In this document: positions 17,087-23,611 of the stretch, in pieces | Position numbering within the stretch: the stretch's first letter is position 1 | Layout: each line of letters starts with the position of its first letter | Assembly (NCBI GenBank): GCA_025356335.1 | Contig: JANXUF010000058.1 | Span: forward strand, 1-64,000 | Length of the DNA: 64,000 nucleotides | From: Actinomycetes bacterium | GTDB lineage: Bacteria; Actinomycetota; Acidimicrobiia; Acidimicrobiales; Ilumatobacteraceae | Direction: 5' to 3' | Translations under genes and position numbers: made by a program | Notes under the pieces: generated by a model | What the model was told of the DNA's origin: nothing | Databases searched by the model: none | The model's input: the letters and a program-made list of their open reading frames with translations, nothing else

Positions 17087-18421
17087 TCACGTCGTCGTCG
17101 GTGTCGTCGGTGTCGTCGGTGGACTCTGAACGGGTGCGGATCCGTCAGCCGCCGCAGGAGTCGTCGAAGCCGTCGCCCCCGCCGCTGGCTTGTAGTCCTT
17201 GCCGGGCGTGCCGAGCTCGAGCGCGTTGCCACCGAACTTGGCGAGCACGGCGAGCGCGTCGTCGAGCGTGTTGACGGTGAAGACCTTGTCGGCACCGAAT
17301 ATCTTCTTGACGGTCGCGATCTCCTCTGCGCTCTGCGAGGCAGGAATGATGAACGCCTCTGCACCTGCCTGCTTGACGGACACCGCCTTCTGGTGGATTC
17401 CGCCGATCGCCCCCACCTTGCCGTTGACATCGATCGTGCCGGTCGCGGCGATCTTGTGACCACCGGTCAACTCGCCTGGCGTCAATTCGTCGAGCACCGT
17501 CAAGGTGAAAGCCAGTCCAGCGGAGGGCCCTCCGATGTCGCCGGTCTTGATGCCGACGTCGAAGGGCAGTTTGACCGAAGAGGTATCGGCCAGGATGATG
17601 CCGAAGATGGCGCGACCTTTGGTGTCGGGATCTTCGATCAGCGTGACGGTTCCGGTCTGCTTGTCGGAACCCGGCTCACCCGTCTTCGGGTCGAGACGGC
17701 TCACCGTCACCGAGACGGTGTCTCCTGGTTTGTGGGCGGCAGCCTTCATCACACGGGAGAGGTCGACAGACGTAGCGACGGGCTGGCCGTCGACGGAATC
17801 GATCTGATCACCGCGCTTGAGGAAGTCGCCGGCCGGGACGAACTTGATGCACGTGCGGTTGTCAGCAGACGCGGTGATGCACTGGACCTGGTCGATGATC
17901 GCCCGGCCCGGCTCGATCTCGGTCGGATAGCCGAGCTTGGTCAGGGCGACATACGGGGCGTCGTCGACGGCCGTCCGCATCTGTGCGAGCGCCGCCTGGC
18001 GGTCTGCCTCGGGGGTTCTGTCGCCGAACTCGTGCTTCTTGTCCTGCTCGTTGACATCGGGGTCGATCCAACCTTGGAATGCGGCGAGTGCGTTGAGTTG
18101 GCCACCGGCAACGGTCACGAACAGCACCCGCCCCTTCGGCGCATATCGAGGCACAGCACTGAACTGCAAGCGACCGTTGACCGGTGCAGCGCCGCCCGGC
18201 GCCTCGCCGTAGCGGTCGACGAGCACGAAGGATGACACGACGACGGCGAGCAGCAGGACACCGCTGATCGCTGCAAGCGGTATCGCCCAGAGACGATGGT
18301 TCTTCGACGGCATTCGCACTGGTGAAGGTTCCCACGGCCAACGCTGCGACGGGGATCGCCGCGGAACGGGAGGCGCCGGGACGGTCGCTGCCGCGTTCGC
18401 GTTCCCGCCACCCACTACCAT
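17087..18421 (-). CDS. PDZ and S16 (Lon-like) membrane-anchored serine protease
   Basis: This 444-aa protein belongs to the YlbL family. It has a short cytoplasmic N-terminus, one membrane anchor (AIPLAAISGVLLLAVVVSSFVLV), a PDZ domain (LKRGDQIDSVDGQPV), and a C-terminal Lon-type proteolytic domain outside the membrane. The catalytic dyad is visible as Ser in GDIGGPSAGLAFTL and Lys in GGIHQKAVSVKQAG. A Pro/Thr tail closes the protein. There is no AAA+ ATPase domain, as normal for this family. The ATG at 18421 is chosen because the track's longer start would overlap a divergent gene; ATG 18314 is also possible. It probably degrades or processes secreted or membrane proteins. Confidence 0.92.
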   Translation of the reverse strand: MVVGGGNANAAATVPAPPVPRRSPSQRWPWEPSPVRMPSKNHRLWAIPLAAISGVLLLAVVVSSFVLVDRYGEAPGGAAPVNGRLQFSAVPRYAPKGRVLFVTVAGGQLNALAAFQGWIDPDVNEQDKKHEFGDRTPEADRQAALAQMRTAVDDAPYVALTKLGYPTEIEPGRAIIDQVQCITASADNRTCIKFVPAGDFLKRGDQIDSVDGQPVATSVDLSRVMKAAAHKPGDTVSVTVSRLDPKTGEPGSDKQTGTVTLIEDPDTKGRAIFGIILADTSSVKLPFDVGIKTGDIGGPSAGLAFTLTVLDELTPGELTGGHKIAATGTIDVNGKVGAIGGIHQKAVSVKQAGAEAFIIPASQSAEEIATVKKIFGADKVFTVNTLDDALAVLAKFGGNALELGTPGKDYKPAAGATASTTPAAADGSAPVQSPPTTPTTPTTT

Positions 18422-18431
18422 CGGGTGCTGC

Positions 18432-18770
18432 GTGATGTTGTCAGCCGTTTCGAAACTGTCCGTCGATTCACTCACGTTTCGCGCGCTGCTGGTAGCTGGA
18501 GCCACGATTGCAGCCTTGATCCTCCTCGGTCGCGGCAAGCCTGCCAGGCCGGGTCGCTGGACACCACCCCCGCTCAGAAGAACCGAACGGGAATTCGATG
18601 TGGAACAGATCGAGGTCAAGGAATACACGGGCACATCGATCTGGCGACGCCTTTGCGCACTCGTCGGGTCGACGGCAATGGCATTCGTCAGCGGCATCCT
18701 GCTGGCGACGATCATCGCCCTCGGCCTGATCTACGCCATCTCCACGCTCACCAGCCTGCTCAAGCACTGA
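18432..18770 (+). CDS. Small two-helix membrane protein
   Basis: This 112-aa protein is not one I recognise. It has hydrophobic segments near residues 19-33 (ALLVAGATIAALILLG) and 80-107 (AMAFVSGILLATIIALGLIYAISTL), joined by a basic, proline-rich loop, so it should sit in the membrane. GTG 18432 or ATG 18435 starts it only about 10 bp from the divergent protease gene, so their promoters must overlap. The next gene begins 10 bp downstream, suggesting an operon with the HEAT-repeat protein. Confidence 0.65.
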   Translation: MMLSAVSKLSVDSLTFRALLVAGATIAALILLGRGKPARPGRWTPPPLRRTEREFDVEQIEVKEYTGTSIWRRLCALVGSTAMAFVSGILLATIIALGLIYAISTLTSLLKH

Positions 18771-18780
18771 CGCTCACCTC

Positions 18781-19371
18781 GTGAGCAGCGAATTGACGCG
18801 CCAGGACGTCGCCATCGCCGGTCACACAGGTGACGTCGCCACGGCGAAGCAGGGCTTCGCTGCGGGCGATCCGGATGTGCGGGCGACCGCCCTGACCGCC
18901 CTCCACCGCCTCGGGCAGCTGACAGATGAGGACGTGCGCGCCGGGTTGGACGATCCGGCGGCGACGGTACGCCACCGTGCAGCCCATCTTGCAGCGCAAC
19001 GGCCTGGTGTGGATCTGCTGGCTGCACTGGGTGACGACAACTGGCAGGTGGTCGAGACCGCAGCATGGGCTGTCGGTGAACAGAGCGAGGTCGTCGAGCT
19101 CGCTGACGCCAGCTTGTCGGCCGTCGTCGCACTGGCGACGGAGCATCGAGAGCCGTTGGTACGCGAGGCGGCAATTGCCGCGCTCGGTGCGATCGGTGAC
19201 GAGCGCGGGTTGGCGGCGATCCTCGCGGGCACACATGACAAGCCGGCTGTTCGCCGCCGCGCCGTGATCGCCCTCACCCCGTTCGATGGCCCGGAGGTCG
19301 ACGCGGCGCTCGAACGAGCACGCACCGATCACGACTGGCAGGTGCGCGACGCCGCTCAGGATCTGATGTGA
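18781..19371 (+). CDS. HEAT-repeat protein
   Basis: This 196-aa protein is built from about five to six HEAT-type helical pairs (DPDVRATALTALHRLG, DPAATVRHRAAHLAAQ, REPLVREAAIAALGAIGDER, KPAVRRRAVIAL). Such repeats form curved protein-binding scaffolds and occur in phycocyanobilin-lyase-like proteins and many bacterial regulators. No catalytic domain is present. The GTG start lies 10 bp after the small membrane protein, and co-expression is likely. The partner cannot be told from sequence. Confidence 0.8.
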   Translation: MSSELTRQDVAIAGHTGDVATAKQGFAAGDPDVRATALTALHRLGQLTDEDVRAGLDDPAATVRHRAAHLAAQRPGVDLLAALGDDNWQVVETAAWAVGEQSEVVELADASLSAVVALATEHREPLVREAAIAALGAIGDERGLAAILAGTHDKPAVRRRAVIALTPFDGPEVDAALERARTDHDWQVRDAAQDLM

Positions 19372-19414
19372 ACGCTCTGGCCAGGTACGGTTCGGCCACC
19401 GACATGGAGGCACG

Positions 19415-19867
19415 ATGAGCACGCAGGAGATCTACAACTATCGCCGGGTCGACGACCGGGTCATCACCGGCGGGCACCCGGACGCTCAGCAGTTGCGTGA
19501 CGCTGCACACGAGCGCTTCGGCGCGGTGATCAACCTCGCACCCGTCGATCACCGTTCGGTCGCTGACGAGGAGGCGCTCGTGCAATCGCTGGGAATGGAG
19601 TATCACTACATCCCGGTGGATTGGCAGGCTCCGACCATCGCCGACTTCGAAGCATTCGAGCGGGTGATGCAGCCGCTCGAAACCGAGCGAGTGTTGATCC
19701 ACTGCGCCGCCAATTTCCGCGTCACTGCGTTCTATTCGCTCTATGCGCTCAAGCACCTCGGATGGACTTCGGCGGAGGCGGAAAGCTTTCGAGCGTCGAT
19801 CTGGGACGGCAGCGATTATCCCGTTTGGCAGGAGTTCATCCACGCGGTCGAGCAAACCCTCACGTAG
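19415..19867 (+). CDS. Protein tyrosine phosphatase-like protein
   Basis: This 150-aa protein has the fold pattern of DUF442/dual-specificity-like phosphatases: ITGGHPDAQQLRDA near the start, FGAVINLAP, and the active-site loop VLIHCAANFRVTAF. The loop holds Cys and Arg but with four residues between them (C-A-A-N-F-R) rather than the usual five of HCX5R, so activity is uncertain. A GGAGG ribosome site precedes the ATG by about 6 nt. It stands alone after the HEAT-repeat gene. Confidence 0.75.
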   Translation: MSTQEIYNYRRVDDRVITGGHPDAQQLRDAAHERFGAVINLAPVDHRSVADEEALVQSLGMEYHYIPVDWQAPTIADFEAFERVMQPLETERVLIHCAANFRVTAFYSLYALKHLGWTSAEAESFRASIWDGSDYPVWQEFIHAVEQTLT

Positions 19868-19936
19868 GTCGACGTCCGTCGACCGCCATCGCCATCGCCA
19901 GCGGAACCGGCGCCATCGGATCAGCAGCGAAGCTGA

Positions 19937-20383
19937 TCAGTCGTCGATGCCCAACACGAACCGGTAGACGTTCGTGTCCCGTTGGACGAAGCCGATGCGT
20001 TGGTACAGCTTGTTGGCGGCAACACGTGACGGCCGGCTCGTGAGATCGATCGTCGAGGCACCGAGGCGCCGCGCCTCGTTCATCGCCGCCTCCGTGAGGG
20101 CGACAGCGACGCCCGTGCCGCGTGCCGCCTCGTCGACGACGACGTCTTCGACCATCGTGCGAAGCCCGGTGGGGATCCGGAAGGCGACGAGCGTCAGGGA
20201 ACCGACGATCTCACCGTCGAGCCTGGCGATGAACACCACCGACGCCGGCGAGGCGATCATGTCGGCCAGAGCCTCGGCGGTCGGGGGAGGATTCGACTTC
20301 GACAGTTGCGGGATGAGCCTGGCAAACGCCTCGACCAGTTCAGTCGTCACCGAGTCGGCGATTTCGATCGCGATAGCGGCCAT
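19937..20383 (-). CDS. GNAT-family N-acetyltransferase
   Basis: This 148-aa protein has the acetyl-CoA-binding motif A (VEDVVVDEAARGTGVAVAL, with the R-G-T-G-V-A pyrophosphate loop near residue 90) and the terminal GNAT strand-helix (ANKLYQRIGFVQRD). It would transfer an acetyl group from acetyl-CoA to an amine, substrate unknown. It is complete, cytoplasmic, and divergent from the PAC2-family gene across 42 bp. Confidence 0.88.
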   Translation of the reverse strand: MAAIAIEIADSVTTELVEAFARLIPQLSKSNPPPTAEALADMIASPASVVFIARLDGEIVGSLTLVAFRIPTGLRTMVEDVVVDEAARGTGVAVALTEAAMNEARRLGASTIDLTSRPSRVAANKLYQRIGFVQRDTNVYRFVLGIDD

Positions 20384-20425
20384 GAATTCGAGACGCTACC
20401 GGCTTCCGATAGCGTCCTAGGTCTG

Positions 20426-21298
20426 ATGGAGCACGTGCGCTGGCATGCACAACCGACTTTGCGATCCCCGACGATCGTGGCTGCGTTCACGGGTTGGAAC
20501 GACGCCGCCGATGCCGCCTCCGGCGCGGTGCGGGCGATGATCGAGGGTTGGGACGCCAAGGTGTTGGCGTCGATCGACCCGGAGGAGTTCACCGACTTCG
20601 CCACGACGCGGCCCCATGTCCGCTTGAGCGAACAGGGCGCTCGCGAGATCGTCTGGCCGCAGACGGCGATGTGGTACGTGTCGACGCCGGGAGCTGACGT
20701 CGTCCTGCTGCTCGGGCCCGAACCGGCATTGCGCTGGCGGCTGTTCACCGAGCAGATCGTCGGTGTCGCCCAGCAGATCGGCGCCAGCATGCTGATCACG
20801 CTCGGCGCACTGCTCGCCGACGTCAGCCACCGCCGTCCCGCCCAGGTCATCGGCTCGGCGACCGACGACGACCTGCTCGAACGGTTCGACCTGCAACGCT
20901 CGAAGTACGAGGGCCCGACCGGAATCGTCGGTGTCCTGCAGCATGCGGCCACCGAGTCGGACCTCAAGTCCGTTGGTCTATGGGCGGCCACCCCGGCGTA
21001 TGCCGCCCAGGTCACCTCACCGAAAGCAGCACTGGCATTGGTGCAGCGGGCGACGACGATGATCGGAACACCAGGTCCGATCGCCGCTCTCGCCGGCGAG
21101 ATCCCCGGTTACGAGAGCCAGATCGACGAGTTCGTCAACGCTGATGCCGACCTGTCGGCGTACGTCCACCGGCTCGAGGACGCCTCCGATGGTGACGATG
21201 ACGACGCCGACGCAACGCCACCGGCGATGGCTGCGCCGACGGGCGACGAACTCATCCAGGAACTGGAACAGTTTCTCCGCGATCAAGACCAGGGCTGA
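20426..21298 (+). CDS. PAC2 family protein
   Basis: This 290-aa protein resembles proteasome-assembly chaperone 2: TIVAAFTGWNDAADAASGAV near residue 14, DPEEFTDFATTRP, a GADVVLLLGPEPALRW strand, and ITLGALLADVSHRRP. In Actinobacteria, PAC2 proteins are widespread and suspected to act with the Pup-proteasome, though this is unproven. An acidic Asp-rich patch (DGDDDDADA) precedes the C-terminal helix. The ATG at 20426 replaces the track start at 20306, which falls inside the divergent acetyltransferase gene. Its last 47 bp overlap the end of the convergent TetR gene. Confidence 0.9.
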   Translation: MEHVRWHAQPTLRSPTIVAAFTGWNDAADAASGAVRAMIEGWDAKVLASIDPEEFTDFATTRPHVRLSEQGAREIVWPQTAMWYVSTPGADVVLLLGPEPALRWRLFTEQIVGVAQQIGASMLITLGALLADVSHRRPAQVIGSATDDDLLERFDLQRSKYEGPTGIVGVLQHAATESDLKSVGLWAATPAYAAQVTSPKAALALVQRATTMIGTPGPIAALAGEIPGYESQIDEFVNADADLSAYVHRLEDASDGDDDDADATPPAMAAPTGDELIQELEQFLRDQDQG

Positions 21299-21911
21299 CA
21301 CCAGCGAAACCGAAAGCGCTCGCCCAGATCAAGGCGATCGTCGCCACGGCAGCGTCCTCGTCGACGACATGTCCGAGCAGGTAGCAGCCGCGGGCGAAGT
21401 CGTCGACCATGCCACCAAGGGCGTATGCCGCCAACTCGGAACTGGCCGGTCGACCATCAGGATGCGTCAGCGGATGCGCTTCGATGATCGCTCGGAGGCG
21501 GGCGCTGAAGCGGGCGCGAATGCGCAGGCACTCCTCGGCGAACTCGCCGCCTGCCGATGCCGCCTGATCGAGGATGCGGATCATCGGAACCCGGTCACGG
21601 TAGGTGTGCATGAACTGCCGGATGCCTGCTTCGAGCGTGAGCAGTGGCGTTGCCTGGCGAGCGACTTCGGCAGTCGACGCCTCGAAGAAGTCGTCTGCCA
21701 ACGCTGAGACAAGCACCCGCATGACCTCACTCTTGGAGTCGAAATACGTATAGAAGGTGCCGTGCGAGACTCCCGCTGCTCTGACGATGTCGGCGACATG
21801 CGTTTCGAAATAGCCGAGCCTGATGAACGTCGTGCGCGCCGCTTCGAGCAGCTCGCCATGTCGCCGCTTGCTCTTCGGCGTTGCCATCGCCCTCATCGAC
21901 GTCACAGCCAT
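21252..21911 (-). CDS. TetR-family transcriptional regulator
   Basis: This protein of about 219 residues has the TetR N-terminal DNA-binding domain (LLEAARTTFIRLGYFETHVADIVRAAGVSHGTFYTYFDSK split over residues 20-60), where the GVSHGTFYTYF recognition helix is diagnostic. The C-terminal helical domain would bind a small hydrophobic ligand. Three nearby ATGs (21911, 21896, 21887) could start it; I use the first. The direct target cannot be read from the sequence; neighbours on the same strand are a lipoprotein and a Nudix gene. Confidence 0.88.
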   Translation of the reverse strand: MAVTSMRAMATPKSKRRHGELLEAARTTFIRLGYFETHVADIVRAAGVSHGTFYTYFDSKSEVMRVLVSALADDFFEASTAEVARQATPLLTLEAGIRQFMHTYRDRVPMIRILDQAASAGGEFAEECLRIRARFSARLRAIIEAHPLTHPDGRPASSELAAYALGGMVDDFARGCYLLGHVVDEDAAVATIALIWASAFGFAGVSPGLDRGETVPVPG

Positions 21912-22049
21912 CGTTTTCGACACTAGCCAACGACCGCCGAATTTCCGGACTTGAACGTGTCGGACGTCACCTCCCAACGAAGATGCTGTGATGATCGAGA
22001 CGGAGTTCGAATCACGCTCCACGAAACCGTCGGCGGCCGTCGGACCCGA

Positions 22050-22688
22050 TCAGCTACCGCTGTACGACTTCGACTTGACGACTTTGTGTCCCTGGTACAC
22101 GGCGACGACGTAGACGGTGTGCGTGTGGCCGTCGCAGATCCGTCCGAAGGAGGCACTCCCGCTCGCCGGCAAACCCTGAGTGAAGGGTCCGTCGACGTTG
22201 TCGAGCGCGTCGTAGATCATGTCGTACGCGCCGGTGACCTTCCATGTGACGGTGATCATGCCGGTGTCGGGCGGCGGCGTGAAGCTGACACCAGGAGCGA
22301 CCGTCGTCGGACATGGGTCGACGTTTGCCGAGAAACTGGCGAATGCCGGACCGGCAGGCGATGTCGGGGCGGGGGTCTTCGGCGCCGTCTTCGGTGATGT
22401 ATTCGGCGTCGTTTTCGGCGATGTCGACGAGCTCGCCGGGGTTGACGTCGGGCTACTCGCCGTTGTCGTCGTTGTCGCCGATGCGGTACTCGCCGTCGTC
22501 GTCGCTCCCGCTGTTCCGACGGTGCTCGCAGGCGATGTCGCCGTCGTCGTCGCCACCGACGTCGAAGCGGTGCTGGCGGGCGTCGACACGGTGGTTGCGT
22601 TCGTCGCCGTCGACGACACGTTGCTACCGCATGCCGCCAATCCCAGCGCCAGGCAACCCAACAGGGCGATAGCCCGAATATTTGTCAT
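22050..22688 (-). CDS. Thr/Ser/Ala-rich lipoprotein
   Basis: This 212-aa secreted lipoprotein has the signal peptide MTNIRAIALLGCLALGLAAC with lipobox L-A-A-C at the end. Residues 25-115 are a low-complexity Thr/Ser/Ala/Pro linker, typical of surface anchors. The last 90 residues form a small domain (VDPCPTTVAPGVSFTPPPD, MITVTWKVTG, SASFGRICDGHTHTVYVVAV), probably a beta-sandwich of fibronectin-III type, with two cysteines that could form a disulfide. A near-perfect Shine-Dalgarno sequence (AGGAGGTGA) lies 5 nt before ATG 22688, which decides the start over the track's 22901. It is 55 bp after the Nudix gene. Confidence 0.85.
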   Translation of the reverse strand: MTNIRAIALLGCLALGLAACGSNVSSTATNATTVSTPASTASTSVATTTATSPASTVGTAGATTTASTASATTTTTASSPTSTPASSSTSPKTTPNTSPKTAPKTPAPTSPAGPAFASFSANVDPCPTTVAPGVSFTPPPDTGMITVTWKVTGAYDMIYDALDNVDGPFTQGLPASGSASFGRICDGHTHTVYVVAVYQGHKVVKSKSYSGS

Positions 22689-22743
22689 ACGCTCACCTCC
22701 TGAGGCACTTGAGTCTGTCATGTCAGCAGCGGGACACGGCTGC

Positions 22744-23493
22744 TCAATCAGCTGCGTGTCCGCCCCGCCAGATCGGATCGCGTGGGGCATCGAATGTCGT
22801 CTCGATCTTCGCCCCGCGAATCGCCGCAAAAGCGGTCTCGCGCCACCACCCGGCGCCGGCGGTGTGCGTTGGAAGCGCGTTTTCGGCGAACCAGCCGGCA
22901 CCGGCGGTTTCGAGCGGATGCGGATGGATCTCGCCGCCCACGGCGACGCAGTGGAAGAGGATCATGTACATGCCGAAGCGCGTGAACCCCATTCTCTGAC
23001 CGTCGATCACCGAGATGACCTGCACCGCCTCGCAGATGATGCCGGTCTCTTCCTCGACCTCTTTGAGGGCAACTTCCGACGGCGAATAGCCGATGTCGGC
23101 CCAACCGGTCGGGTACAGCCAGATACCCGAGTCTGCCCGCTTGACCAGCAGGATCTCGCCCTTGTCATTGCCGACGATCGCCCCGATCGCCACTTTCGGC
23201 GTCACGTAACCGGGAACTCCCTCACCGATACTCTCCATCCACTCCTGGACGAAATGGTCCTGTTCCCGCCTGATCTCCAAGGCATCGTCCGCCGCCGCCT
23301 TGATGTCGGCTGCGACTTTGAGCACTTCCTCGTAGCGCTCACGTTCGTACAGGCTCTGCGTGAATCCCATACCCGTACGGGCGATGCCAGCGAGCGCTTC
23401 ACTCCATCGCGCCAGGTCGCGGGTGAAGTCCGTCGAAGCAAACGACTCAGAGGCGACCACCGTGTCGAGGAGTCGGTCAGGGTCGTCGGCCAT
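22744..23493 (-). CDS. Nudix hydrolase with Nudix N-terminal domain
   Basis: This 249-aa protein has an N-terminal helical domain (ERERYEEVLKVAADIKAAADDALE) like the Nudix_hydro_N domain, then a Nudix fold at about residues 98-220. The Nudix box reads GWADIGYSPSEVALKEVEEETG: the catalytic E-x-x-E-E helix is intact, while Arg of REUXEE is Lys and the first Glu of the box is replaced. It is likely to hydrolyse a nucleoside diphosphate derivative such as ADP-ribose or NADH. It precedes the lipoprotein gene on the same strand. Confidence 0.88.
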   Translation of the reverse strand: MADDPDRLLDTVVASESFASTDFTRDLARWSEALAGIARTGMGFTQSLYERERYEEVLKVAADIKAAADDALEIRREQDHFVQEWMESIGEGVPGYVTPKVAIGAIVGNDKGEILLVKRADSGIWLYPTGWADIGYSPSEVALKEVEEETGIICEAVQVISVIDGQRMGFTRFGMYMILFHCVAVGGEIHPHPLETAGAGWFAENALPTHTAGAGWWRETAFAAIRGAKIETTFDAPRDPIWRGGHAAD

Positions 23494-23611
23494 GCAACGA
23501 CCTTAGCCAACCGATGCGGGGCTTCCGGCTTTGAACAACCGCCTGGAACACCGACGCAGGCACCAGATATCGCAGCATCTGCAACCTTTCGTACCTGCGT
23601 CGAGCTTCAGG

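Noticed and set aside
17039-18235. 398-aa plus-strand ORF opposite the PDZ-S16 protease
   Set aside because: Antisense of intact catalytic motifs on the minus strand.
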